Assembly (NCBI GenBank): GCA_028277585.1 | Contig: JANQFY010000026.1 | Coordinates: 1-38,521 of the forward strand | Length of the DNA: 38,521 nt | Direction of reading: 5' to 3' | Source of the DNA: Sedimentisphaerales bacterium | Lineage (GTDB): Bacteria > Planctomycetota > Phycisphaerae > Sedimentisphaerales > Anaerobacaceae | Shown: positions 8,462 to 16,862 of the stretch, one piece after another | How the letters are laid out: the number at the start of each line of letters is the position of its first letter | Numbering within the stretch: position 1 is the first letter of the stretch | Notes under the pieces: model-generated | What the model was told of the DNA's origin: nothing | The model's input: only the letters and a program-made list of their open reading frames with translations | The model's database searches: none | Translations under genes and position numbers: made by a program

Positions 8462-10465
8462 TCACACGGGAAGATACTGATCGCGTTTCGGATGCTCTCC
8501 TCGAGACCGTCGATGCACCCCGAGTCGCTTGCCCTGGCGGTCATACGCCAGCACAGGTCGTGAGCCGGTCGCTGCAGTCCGCAACGATTCCGGTACACAG
8601 TCATTCCAGATAGCCTCCAAACGGCGATAGACTTCATTCGGTTCGGCGGGACCGGCCTCGAGCAGCTCATCAAGGCCGAACTTGGCGAACCGGTATTGCC
8701 AGTTGCTCGAATTATCAACAATGACCTGAGCATCCCGGTACATCGCCCGGGCCAGGTCCGCCTGACCCATCAGGACACGACCCAATCCGGCGAACAGCAG
8801 CATGTAGGGATTGCTCGGATACGCCACCCGAACCGCATCGACCCAAGCGACGAACTGCTCCGGTTGTCCCCCCGGCTTGAGATTCTTGTTGCCGACACAA
8901 TTGCCCAGCACGTTAAAGGTCAACCAGATATTCTTGACCAAGGCGCGGGAGGGCACGAGGTCGAGGGCAAGAGAGAAGACCTCAGCCCCCAGCGGCAGAC
9001 TGCGATCGTCTTCAATCTCCCGGTCGGAGTTGTCTTTGCCCGGGATGAAGTCCGTCGCCCAGTCTCCATCGGTCTTGAGATTCTCGGCCTCACAATTGGG
9101 TTTGCTGGTGAACTGGAAGACCGTGAACGACGACCAGTCGAGATTCAAGTGAACCGAGAAGGTGAAGGTATCGATCATCTGACCGAAGGTTTCCTCACCG
9201 AAAAGGCCGATGATGTAGTTGCCTCCGACAAACAGTTCCGGATAGCCGTCGAGCAGACGTGCGACTCTGGCAAACGATTCCAATGTCCCCGGCTTCCGAA
9301 CCCGGCGCAACATCTGGGGATTCCCCGACTCGATTCCGATCTTGAATCCCAGACAACCCGAGTCGCGCATCAGATCGAGCAATTCGGGTGTGATCGAATT
9401 GGTCATCAGCCCGTTGTTCGCCGACCAGGTAATGCCATACTCCCGATGCAGGCCGCCAAGCGCCCTGAGCAATTCGGCGGCAGGCTTCTGATCGGCCAGG
9501 AAGTCGTCGTCCAGTAGCTCGAAATGTCGGACCGAGCGTTGGCGGACCAGGTAGTCCACCTCGGCGATCACCTCATCGACCGAATGTGTGCGAACCCCTT
9601 TGCCCATGAAGGAACGGACGCCGCAGAATTTGCAGTTGCCCCGACACCCCCGGTTCAACTGAAAGACACTGTAGACCGTATCCTGGCCGGCCATGCGGGA
9701 ATAGGGATTCAGACTTCCCACTTGGCAGTACGCCTCGACGTCGACTCCTTCGTACGTATCGATCAGATTCCCACGCAGTTCCACATTCGGGCATCCCCCC
9801 TCAGTGTGCTGCGCCCGCCCCTCCCAGGGGAACGTGATACCGGAGATCGCTTCGTCCAGGCCAGATCGACCCTCGTACAGGTCCAGAAGGTAGTTGAGCC
9901 GGTCTTCGCCTTCACCTTCGACACCATAGTGGCAGAGGCCATCCCGGACATAGCGGTCGATTTCATTCGTCGCCGTAGGCCCACCGACCATGACGAGATG
10001 CTCGCCGCGATTGCTCAAGTGGCGAAGTGTCCCCGTCAGCGGGTGGTTTCCGCCGAAGAGATCGGTGTAGACCGTCAAACAAGTCACTCCGACAATGGTC
10101 GGACGAAACGTGTCGAGATGCTCGTCCAGAACGCGAAGCCATCCTTGCGGATCGAACTGTTCGTCTTGGGCGATATCCTTGAGAACCTGGAGGTTCAGGT
10201 CGATGATCCGCACGTCAATATCGCGATCGGCTAGAGAGGCCGCCAATCTTTGGAGTCCGGTCGGAGGATAGGCATAGTACCCCCGGTTCCGGACAACTTC
10301 GGGATTGATGGTCTCAAAGAGGAACTGCGGCGTCTGGACGAGCAGAATCCGTTGCGCCGGGCCGAACTGCTGGCGCAGCCGAGCCGTGTACGCGTGCAAG
10401 GCTTCTTGCCTGGGCTCTTCGCTTGGACGCTGAATCAGGTTTTGCGTATCATTGATCTTTATCAT
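8462..10465 (-). CDS. B12-binding-domain radical SAM protein with helical C-terminal extension
   Basis: 667 residues from ATG at 10463-10465, 8 bases after the SDR stop; no clear Shine-Dalgarno, so translation may be coupled to the upstream gene. The N-terminal domain (about 38-200) begins with RILLVQTPQFLF, followed by VDVRIIDLN-like and LVMVGGPTATNEIDRYV strands, a cobalamin-binding-type fold. The [4Fe-4S] motif is NRGCRGNCKFC with Cys274, Cys278 and Cys281, placed about 70 residues later than in its neighbours. FELLDDDFLAD and GFKIGIESGNPQMLRRVRK are typical barrel strands. The last 150 residues are helical and resemble a degenerate TPR (LLFAGLGRVLMGQADLARAMYRDAQ), which is unusual for this family and may bind a partner. 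Substrate unknown. Confidence 0.9.
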   Translation of the reverse strand: MIKINDTQNLIQRPSEEPRQEALHAYTARLRQQFGPAQRILLVQTPQFLFETINPEVVRNRGYYAYPPTGLQRLAASLADRDIDVRIIDLNLQVLKDIAQDEQFDPQGWLRVLDEHLDTFRPTIVGVTCLTVYTDLFGGNHPLTGTLRHLSNRGEHLVMVGGPTATNEIDRYVRDGLCHYGVEGEGEDRLNYLLDLYEGRSGLDEAISGITFPWEGRAQHTEGGCPNVELRGNLIDTYEGVDVEAYCQVGSLNPYSRMAGQDTVYSVFQLNRGCRGNCKFCGVRSFMGKGVRTHSVDEVIAEVDYLVRQRSVRHFELLDDDFLADQKPAAELLRALGGLHREYGITWSANNGLMTNSITPELLDLMRDSGCLGFKIGIESGNPQMLRRVRKPGTLESFARVARLLDGYPELFVGGNYIIGLFGEETFGQMIDTFTFSVHLNLDWSSFTVFQFTSKPNCEAENLKTDGDWATDFIPGKDNSDREIEDDRSLPLGAEVFSLALDLVPSRALVKNIWLTFNVLGNCVGNKNLKPGGQPEQFVAWVDAVRVAYPSNPYMLLFAGLGRVLMGQADLARAMYRDAQVIVDNSSNWQYRFAKFGLDELLEAGPAEPNEVYRRLEAIWNDCVPESLRTAATGSRPVLAYDRQGKRLGVHRRSRGEHPKRDQYLPV

Positions 10466-10473
10466 GGCGCGAT

Positions 10474-11244
10474 TCAGACACTCAAGTATGTCTTACCCTC
10501 TCCGGCATCGATGGGCACCAGACAGCCCCCCATCATGCTGGCCGCCTCCGAACAGAGGAAGCTCAGCAGAGGGATCAGTTCCTCCGCTTCGGCCAGGCGA
10601 CCCCGGGGTAGCCGTTCAATGATGAACCGATCCACCACCTCAGGCTTGGTCGCCGCCAGACGCTCCCAGGAGTTGCCCGGAGCAATGAAACCGCCGGGCA
10701 GAATCCCAGTAACAACAATGCCCGAGGCAGCCAAATGGTTCCCCAGGCTCCGTACATAGGCCGATAGAGCAGATTTGACGGTATTGTATCCCACCGACGC
10801 AACGGCATCGGTCGCCGTGATCGAGGCGACGTGGACGAGGTTGCCTTTGCCCCGTTCGGCCATAGCCGGAGCGACAAGTCGGTTGATTTCCACAGCAGCG
10901 CCCACATTCAGAGCGAAGAGCCTGGATAGATCCTCGGAGGAGATCAGGGGCTCTCGCAGGCCAAGCCCACCGCCGGCGACGTGGAGGACCACATCGATCT
11001 GCCCAAGGAAGTCGGTTGCCTTCTGCACGGCTTCCTTCAGAGCCGCGCCATCGGTCAAATCGACGGGTGTCACGAGATGATGGGTCGCATGATCGCAGGA
11101 GGCTCGCACCCCTTCGAGGGCTTCTTCCGAGCGGGCCATGAGCGCCAGCCGCGCTCCGCTCTGGGCGAAGGCCCGGGCGCAAACCGAACCCAACCCTCGA
11201 GAGGCGCCGGTAATCAGAATTCGCTTATCCTGCAATGAGAACAT
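10474..11244 (-). CDS. Short-chain dehydrogenase/reductase (SDR)
   Basis: 256 residues, the usual length of a classical SDR. The cofactor motif TGASRGLG covers residues 12-19, the structural HVAGG is at 88-92, the catalytic Ser is in VASITA near 141, and the YxxxK pair is Tyr153-Lys157 (YNTVK). The arginines after the glycine motif (SRGLG) and in MARSE suggest NADP(H), which is inference. The product would be an oxidised or reduced alcohol or ketone on the pathway intermediate, for example a keto-sugar. It lies 10 bases after the SPASM-type radical SAM gene and 8 bases before a B12-type radical SAM gene, so it is translated as part of the same unit. FabG-like enzymes of fatty acid synthesis look similar, but no fab genes are present. 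Confidence 0.92.
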   Translation of the reverse strand: MFSLQDKRILITGASRGLGSVCARAFAQSGARLALMARSEEALEGVRASCDHATHHLVTPVDLTDGAALKEAVQKATDFLGQIDVVLHVAGGGLGLREPLISSEDLSRLFALNVGAAVEINRLVAPAMAERGKGNLVHVASITATDAVASVGYNTVKSALSAYVRSLGNHLAASGIVVTGILPGGFIAPGNSWERLAATKPEVVDRFIIERLPRGRLAEAEELIPLLSFLCSEAASMMGGCLVPIDAGEGKTYLSV

Positions 11245-11254
11245 CCAGCCTGCC

Positions 11255-12358
11255 CTAAACGAACATCACGTGATCCGGATCGGTGTCCAGATACTCAAGG
11301 ATCATCTTGTTCTTGTCGTTGACTACACAGTGGTGCGAGCAATGCACCTTGGGATTGATCCGGAAGAACTGGGCCTTGTCCTTGGTCCACGCCTCTCGGA
11401 AACTCTGATCGGCGATGGAGCAGATCAATCCCTCGTCCAGGTTGTAGGCCTTGTCGTGACACGAGTAGATGTTGAGGTCGGCGCCAATCACCGGGTTGAT
11501 CTGAATGTAGGGGCACCACGTGTAGGATTTGTCGAACGTGGTCAGTTGCTCGCCGTACCCGTTGAAAACTTCGAACCGCTCGTCGGCGAAATCCGATAGA
11601 GCTTTGTCAATCTGCTCGCCCACGGTGCCATAATAGGGTCGATGATAGGCGTTGCATTCATGACCATCGTTGCTGATGATGCAGGGCGAGATCTTGACGC
11701 TGTGGGCGCCGGTGTTCTTCAGTTCGCCGATCATCTCGTAGACATGTGAGGCATTGTCTTTGTCCACGATCACCACCACACCGAGATAGCAGGAACCGTC
11801 CAGCACAGTGAATCGCTCCAGGTTGCCCATGACCTTGCCAAATTCCCTTTCTGAGACTCCCCGATACTTGGCGTAGCTCGGGCCGTCCCAACCATCCATG
11901 GAGACGCGAATCCAACTGCCCCGATGGGCGAACAGTTCCGCGATGTCTCCCCGCAGCCCAGCCCCATTGGTCAGCGCCGCGAAGCGAATCCCCTTCTCAG
12001 CGAGCGACCGAACCGTCTCGGCCAGGTGCGGATAGCACATCGGCTCCCCCCCGCCGCTGAAGGTGACCGCTTTGACGCCCATCTCCGCGAAGTCGTCCAC
12101 GATCTCCAGCATCTTCTCGCGCGGGATCTGGTCCTTGGCCCCCATGTCCTTGCCCAGTTGGATGTTATCCTTGCGATAGGCGCAGTACCAACAGTTGTGG
12201 CTGCACACATTCGTCGGCTTGACCCGAACGTGCAAAGGAGCGCGGATTTCCGGGACATCGAGCGGAAGCGAGTCGAGCTTTTCCTTGTAATGGAAGATCT
12301 TCATCTTCGTGTAGAGCAGGCCCATACGCGTTCGGTCCTTTTCGAGTAGTGTCTCCAT
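11255..12358 (-). CDS. Radical SAM protein, SPASM/twitch-like
   Basis: 367 residues, ATG start 3 bases after the methyltransferase stop with a GAGGGTAAGG site. The cluster motif is TNVCSHNCWYCAYR with Cys52, Cys56 and Cys59. FSGGGEPMCYP matches the GGE SAM-binding motif near residues 100-110, and IRVSMDGW lies on a later strand. The C-terminal part carries further cysteines (YTWCPYIQ, IYSCHDKAYN, VHCSHHC), consistent with a SPASM or twitch domain that holds extra Fe-S clusters. Family members include sugar alcohol dehydrogenases such as those of aminoglycoside pathways as well as peptide-modifying enzymes. There is no B12 domain. The end DPDHVMFV resembles the end of the second SPASM-type gene at 16863-17966. 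A role in oxidising or epimerising a sugar is a guess. Confidence 0.88.
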   Translation of the reverse strand: METLLEKDRTRMGLLYTKMKIFHYKEKLDSLPLDVPEIRAPLHVRVKPTNVCSHNCWYCAYRKDNIQLGKDMGAKDQIPREKMLEIVDDFAEMGVKAVTFSGGGEPMCYPHLAETVRSLAEKGIRFAALTNGAGLRGDIAELFAHRGSWIRVSMDGWDGPSYAKYRGVSEREFGKVMGNLERFTVLDGSCYLGVVVIVDKDNASHVYEMIGELKNTGAHSVKISPCIISNDGHECNAYHRPYYGTVGEQIDKALSDFADERFEVFNGYGEQLTTFDKSYTWCPYIQINPVIGADLNIYSCHDKAYNLDEGLICSIADQSFREAWTKDKAQFFRINPKVHCSHHCVVNDKNKMILEYLDTDPDHVMFV

Positions 12359-12361
12359 GCC

Positions 12362-13033
12362 TTACCCTCGCACCAAGTTCAATGAAGGAGCGGTCGTGAA
12401 GGCGAAATCGCCCGTGTATCCAGTCTCCTGGAAGACTTCCATCCAGTCGCTCACGTGCAGAATGGTCGTCCCGATCAGCGTCCAATCCTCCAGCAGTTCA
12501 CGCTGCTCACGCGTTTCGTACGCCCCCAGCGTGACGAAGCTCTTGCCTTTGCCCACCCGCTGGATCTCCCGGAGGGCCTGCATCACGCCCCTCAAGTTGA
12601 GCATGTAGATGGCCGCATACGCCATGACGAAATCGAACGTATCGTCTTCGAAGGGCAATTCCTCGTACGGCGCCAGGAGCAGATCGCCCTTGATCGACTC
12701 CATCGCATGGTCCAGCGGATAGGAGTGGTTCTCCACGCCCGTGACGCGAATACCGGGCAGAGCCTGCTTGAGATCGTGAAGAAAGAAACCCTTCTTGCAG
12801 CCCACGTCCAGAACGGTCGAATCCGTCGTCAGTCCATAGCGATCCATCAGCCCAGGGACGATCTTGGCCCAGCGACCGTCGTAGCGATAGCCGCCGTATC
12901 CGTTCTCACGCGCGCCGTCGTAGTAGGCTTCGTCCAAGCCTGCAGCGACCATCCGGTTTCGAATGGTCCGAAAGCCCGGCTCCAGCACTCTCTGCACGTT
13001 GCTGTGAGGATATCCGATGTCAACTTCTTGCAC
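12362..13033 (-). CDS. Class I SAM-dependent methyltransferase
   Basis: 223 residues from GTG at 13031-13033, chosen because AAGGA lies 8 bases upstream. The SAM-binding glycine motif is VLDVGCKKGFF (about residues 74-84), where CKKG replaces the commoner CGTG. It is followed by an acidic second strand (VTGVENHSYP), and the PFEDDTFDFVMAYAAIYML motif IV/V region is typical of methyltransferase domain 11/25 families. It probably methylates a hydroxyl, amine or carboxylate of the glycan intermediate in the cytoplasm; the acceptor is not visible. The gene follows the ThDP enzyme by 31 bases and precedes a radical SAM gene by 3. Confidence 0.87.
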   Translation of the reverse strand: MQEVDIGYPHSNVQRVLEPGFRTIRNRMVAAGLDEAYYDGARENGYGGYRYDGRWAKIVPGLMDRYGLTTDSTVLDVGCKKGFFLHDLKQALPGIRVTGVENHSYPLDHAMESIKGDLLLAPYEELPFEDDTFDFVMAYAAIYMLNLRGVMQALREIQRVGKGKSFVTLGAYETREQRELLEDWTLIGTTILHVSDWMEVFQETGYTGDFAFTTAPSLNLVRG

Positions 13034-13064
13034 GATTCACGTCCTTGCGAAGATCGCTTTCCCG

Positions 13065-15650
13065 TCAGCGATTCAAGATCTCGACGGGCTCGACGATCAT
13101 ATTCTCATTGAATTCGTCCCGATCCAGGAACGGGAAGAGATCCTCCATGGGCTTCGAGATGATCCTGCCGTCCGGAAGCTTGAGCGAGGAGACGCGCGGA
13201 ATCAGCGCCTGCTCCGGCGGCATCATGACTTCACAGATGTAGGGGCCGGTCTTAGCCAGTACGTCATCCAGCCTTCGATCCAACGCCTTCTGGTCATCGA
13301 TCCGCTCGGCCTCAATGCCATAGGCCTGCGCCAACTTGAGCATGTCGGGGCAGGTCAGACCGCTCGATGGATCGGAACCAATATAGCGACCGAAATGATT
13401 CTGCTGCATCAGCTTGATGGTCAGGTACCCCTGGTTGTTGAGCACGAAGATTGTCAGGGGCAGTTTGTGTTGCACCACCGTCTGGAGTTCCTGGATGTTC
13501 ATCTGCAGACCGCCGTCGCCGGTGATGAGGATGGTCTGGCGTCGTCCCCGCGCGAAGCAAGCCCCGATCGCGCCGGGCAGGCCGAACCCCATCGAGGAGA
13601 ATCCGCTGGAGGTGAACATCCGCTGGCCCAGCCGCGTCTTGAAGGTCTGCATGGTACAGGTGAAGCTCGTGCCCATGTCGGTGACAACCGCCGCGTCGGC
13701 GCCGAGTTTGTCCGAAAGCTGGTCGACGAAGTAGAACGAGTTGACCTTGTCCTTGTTGTCACGATACTCGGGCAGACAGACCGGGTACTTCGCCTTCCAC
13801 TGCTTGCATCGTGTGCGCCAATCGTCAATCGAAAGCGTAACGTCGTCCTTCTCGATTCTCGACAGCAAGGACCGGAGGAACTCACCGGCGTCGGCGCAGA
13901 TCGGCAGGTCGGGTCGTAAGGAAGGCTTCTTCAGTTCGATCTCGTCGATGTCCACCATGATCTTCTTGGCAGCTCGCGCGAAGACCTTGTAGTTGTAGCC
14001 CACCTGAGGAATGGACATCCGGGAACCAATGATGAGCAGTAGATCCGCGTTCTGAGTAGCGAAGTTGCCCGCCCGATCGCCCATGATCCCACTGCGTCCG
14101 ACGAAGCTCTCATCCGCCACACCGGTGATATCGGACGCGGTCCAGGAGGATACGCATGGAATCTGCAAGCGATGGATCAGTTCTCGCAGGGCCTCCTCCG
14201 CTTTGGATAATCTGACACCATAACCGAAGATCAGAACGGGTCGCTCCGCCTGACTCAGCATCTCGGCACATTCGGTCACTAGCCCGTTCAGGGCATGGGT
14301 CGTAATGGGTGACTCCGACTCGTCCGGCGTGAAGCCGGGGAGCTTGTCCGGATCGATCAGTCGGCTCTGGACATCGAGAGGAACGTCAATCCAAACGGGA
14401 CCCGGCCGACCTGTCATCGCCAAGTGGCAAGCCTTTTCCATGTGGTAGCGGATGGTTTCCGGGTCGGTCACCGTCACGGCGTATTTTGTGATCGGCCTGA
14501 CCAGTTCAACAATACTCCCTTCCTGAATGCCGAACTGGCGCAGGCCGGTATCACCGATGAGCGTGTCCTGGGTGACCTGGCCCGAAACGAAGATTGTCGG
14601 GATGGAATCCACCCAAGCCCCGTAGACCCCGGTGATGGCGTTGCTTCCGCCCGGCCCGGAAGTGAACAGGGCCGCCCCGGGCCCGCCGGCGATGCGGGCG
14701 TAGGCTTCGGCCGCCATCGCCGCCGCCTGCTCGTGATGGGTCGCCACGTACTCCAGGCGATCGCAACCGCCAAAGGAATCGACCAGGTGCATGGCGCCGC
14801 CGCCACAAACGGCGAAGACGTGCTGCACGCCCAGGTCCGCGATGGTCGAAGCGATGTAATCGGAAATCTTCACAACCTTCTCCTCTTCTTCGATCGTCAA
14901 CAGCGTGACACCATCGAGATCTTCAGATATGGTGTTCTCGTGAAACTCGCCAAACGAAGAGACCTTGCCGACCTCCAGAAATGGATTGGCATAGGCTCGA
15001 TCGCGATCGCGGCCAATGACGGCCACCAGGGCATCGGGGCTCGGGAGATTTCGATCGGAGCCCAGTGCGCCCGTTCTAACGGTGAAGACGAGATTCTGAA
15101 ACGTTCGACGCAGAGTCCGATCCCCCTGCTCCGGCTCAGCCAACCTGAGCACATCCTTGGGCTCGAAGACCATCTGACCGGCGCCCTCGTACGTCGCGCC
15201 GGCGCGACCGTAGGAATCGCTCATGCGACACAAGTCTTCCTTCATCGGCGGCGTCTCGATTTCCATCACCCAGATTCCGTTCTCAGAAACGGGGTTGATG
15301 GGCAACAGGCTGGCCGCTTCGGTGCTGTGGAACGTGCTGGAATCAATGTTCACCGCGCCCATGCGACTCAGGGGAATGGTCCCTTCGAGATGATGGAAAC
15401 GCGCCTCCCCGGAGAGCAGAATCAGGCCCGTCTTCTTGCGGGGATGGCAATGCATGGACGTCTTGCGTTTACGCACGATCTGCAGCATCCAGATCGCCAC
15501 GTGTTCGTTCTCGAAGACAAGGTATTCGTATCCCCAGGGCTTCTTGACGATCACGTCCGTGTAATCGAACGTCCCCTTGCTGGGCCCCGATACGGCCTCG
15601 AGATGTCGCTCGTCCGTTGATTTCTTGCTGACAGAGTGGATCATCGTCAA
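13065..15650 (-). CDS. Cupin-like domain fused to ThDP-dependent acetolactate-synthase-like enzyme
   Basis: 861 residues, about 280 longer than a usual acetolactate-synthase-type enzyme. Residues 25-175 look like a cupin or sugar-isomerase-type beta barrel (VKKPWGYEYLVF, SMHCHPRKKTGLILLSGEARFH with His67 and His69). PWGYE and H-x-H followed by a Lys/Glu strand resemble mannose-6-phosphate isomerase type II cupins. Residues 258-830 are a full ThDP enzyme: HHEQAAAMAAEAYAR with catalytic Glu307, FTSGPGG, GRPGPVWIDVPLD and the metal/ThDP motif GDGG (711-714) to NNQGY (738-742). The end KPMEDLFPFLDRDEF is typical of ThDP enzymes found in sugar and surface-polysaccharide clusters. Relatives such as YerE attach two-carbon units to keto-sugars; others make acetolactate. 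No small regulatory subunit gene is present, which argues against branched-chain amino acid synthesis. Substrate is inferred only. Confidence 0.88.
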   Translation of the reverse strand: MTMIHSVSKKSTDERHLEAVSGPSKGTFDYTDVIVKKPWGYEYLVFENEHVAIWMLQIVRKRKTSMHCHPRKKTGLILLSGEARFHHLEGTIPLSRMGAVNIDSSTFHSTEAASLLPINPVSENGIWVMEIETPPMKEDLCRMSDSYGRAGATYEGAGQMVFEPKDVLRLAEPEQGDRTLRRTFQNLVFTVRTGALGSDRNLPSPDALVAVIGRDRDRAYANPFLEVGKVSSFGEFHENTISEDLDGVTLLTIEEEEKVVKISDYIASTIADLGVQHVFAVCGGGAMHLVDSFGGCDRLEYVATHHEQAAAMAAEAYARIAGGPGAALFTSGPGGSNAITGVYGAWVDSIPTIFVSGQVTQDTLIGDTGLRQFGIQEGSIVELVRPITKYAVTVTDPETIRYHMEKACHLAMTGRPGPVWIDVPLDVQSRLIDPDKLPGFTPDESESPITTHALNGLVTECAEMLSQAERPVLIFGYGVRLSKAEEALRELIHRLQIPCVSSWTASDITGVADESFVGRSGIMGDRAGNFATQNADLLLIIGSRMSIPQVGYNYKVFARAAKKIMVDIDEIELKKPSLRPDLPICADAGEFLRSLLSRIEKDDVTLSIDDWRTRCKQWKAKYPVCLPEYRDNKDKVNSFYFVDQLSDKLGADAAVVTDMGTSFTCTMQTFKTRLGQRMFTSSGFSSMGFGLPGAIGACFARGRRQTILITGDGGLQMNIQELQTVVQHKLPLTIFVLNNQGYLTIKLMQQNHFGRYIGSDPSSGLTCPDMLKLAQAYGIEAERIDDQKALDRRLDDVLAKTGPYICEVMMPPEQALIPRVSSLKLPDGRIISKPMEDLFPFLDRDEFNENMIVEPVEILNR

Positions 15651-15651
15651 T

Positions 15652-16161
15652 CTAATCCTGCAATGCCTCGATAACGGCCTTCATGAAGGTTCCGTTGTTG
15701 CGGTAGTGCGGCGCGGAGATGAAGTTGCCCTCGATGATCGTGTCTTCATCGGTATACACGGCGCCGGCATTCTTCAAATCGTCGGCAATCGACATGTAGC
15801 CTGTTACCTTCCGGCCCTTGACGACGCCGGCCGAGATGAGAATCCACGGGCCGTGACAGATGGCGGCGACGAGTTTCCCCGCTTCGTCCATTTCCTTGAC
15901 GAACTGCAACACTTCACTGCGGATGCGCAGCCGATCGGGAGACTCGAACCCGCCGGGCAAGATGACCGCGTCGAAATCGGCAGCCTTCAAGTCCTTGGTA
16001 TCCATCGTCGCCCGGGCCGGCACGCCGTACTTGCCGAGCATGTCCACCCCGCCCGGGGTGGCGACGTCGACCTTCAGACCGGCCTCCATGACCCGGTAGT
16101 AGGGATAGACAAACTCCTCGTCCTGAAAATTCTGAGCCACGATAATGGCGACCCGTTTCAT
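15652..16161 (-). CDS. DJ-1/PfpI family protein
   Basis: 169 residues, full length for the family. The nucleophile elbow is AAICHGPW with Cys102 and His103, the supporting acid lies in FQDEEF (Glu15/16), and the strand ILPGGFESPDRLR precedes it. Family members are described as proteases, glyoxalases, deglycases, hydratases or chaperones, so the exact activity cannot be assigned. Its ATG overlaps the HAD gene stop as ATGA and its stop is 1 base from the ThDP gene start (15650), so it is firmly embedded in the operon. A function in handling a reactive aldehyde or keto-sugar intermediate next to the ThDP enzyme is plausible inference. Confidence 0.93.
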   Translation of the reverse strand: MKRVAIIVAQNFQDEEFVYPYYRVMEAGLKVDVATPGGVDMLGKYGVPARATMDTKDLKAADFDAVILPGGFESPDRLRIRSEVLQFVKEMDEAGKLVAAICHGPWILISAGVVKGRKVTGYMSIADDLKNAGAVYTDEDTIIEGNFISAPHYRNNGTFMKAVIEALQD

Positions 16162-16850
16162 ACGATACTCCTTCTGCTCTGAGGCTCAATGCCGTCCTCT
16201 CGGCGCCGGGACAACTCCTCCAATGCAGCCGGCAATTCCAGCAGGTCGGAGATCCAGATCACGTCCAGATCCCTCCAATCCCTCACGCCGGAATCGCGCC
16301 CGATGAAGTCGATGCCCGCCCCGATGGCGGCGTCGTAATCGTTTTGTGAATCCCCCACGTAAACACACGCCTGCGGATCCCAACCTTCGGAGGCCAGCAG
16401 ACTTTCGATGTTCTCCTGTTTCTCCACCGGAGAACCGAGGATCGCCTTGAAATGGTCGGCAATCCCACGAGCACGGCAAACCTCTCGCAACTCCTCCTGA
16501 TCCGAACCCGAGATGACCGCCAAATCGAAACGATCCCCATGCTCGGCGAGGAACTCCAGGGACCCCGTCACAGGCTCGGCCTGGATGATCTTGTCCATCA
16601 CCAGATGGGAGTATTGCTCAGCCAGCGAGATGACCTCGGACTCGGATATGGACCGACAAAGAATCTCGTTGTGGAGATGCCTGATCTTGCCGTACCGCGA
16701 GAGCCCGCCGTTGGCCTTGACGAAGGTCATGAAGCGCTCCAGCAATTCGTCGCCGATGTCCGCGAACAGATCGACGAAACCCTCGAACCGAATCTCATTG
16801 CTGTCGGCCAGGACGCCGTCAAAATCAAAGATTATGTGCCGATACTTCAT
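16158..16850 (-). CDS. HAD-superfamily phosphatase (phosphoglycolate phosphatase-like)
   Basis: 230 residues. HAD motif I is FDFDGVLADS (nucleophile Asp9, acid Asp11), motif II is VISGSD, the motif III lysine lies in PVEKQENI and motif IV is VYVGDSQNDYDAA. An alpha-helical C1 cap occupies about residues 17-95. The enzyme hydrolyses a phosphate monoester. Placed with a GmhA-like SIS isomerase and a kinase/nucleotidyltransferase fusion, it could do the GmhB step (removing the 7-phosphate of a heptose bisphosphate) or dephosphorylate another sugar phosphate. Classical GmhB belongs to a different HAD subgroup without this cap, so any replacement would be analogous. Its gene begins 12 bases after the SPASM radical SAM gene. 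Confidence 0.9.
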   Translation of the reverse strand: MKYRHIIFDFDGVLADSNEIRFEGFVDLFADIGDELLERFMTFVKANGGLSRYGKIRHLHNEILCRSISESEVISLAEQYSHLVMDKIIQAEPVTGSLEFLAEHGDRFDLAVISGSDQEELREVCRARGIADHFKAILGSPVEKQENIESLLASEGWDPQACVYVGDSQNDYDAAIGAGIDFIGRDSGVRDWRDLDVIWISDLLELPAALEELSRRREDGIEPQSRRSIV

Positions 16851-16862
16851 GAACGGTTCTCA

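Noticed and set aside
6887..8563. Plus-strand frame of 558 codons
   Set aside because: It lies opposite a clear radical SAM gene with intact cysteines. The product is rich in His, Arg and Asp without family motifs, as expected for a shadow frame.
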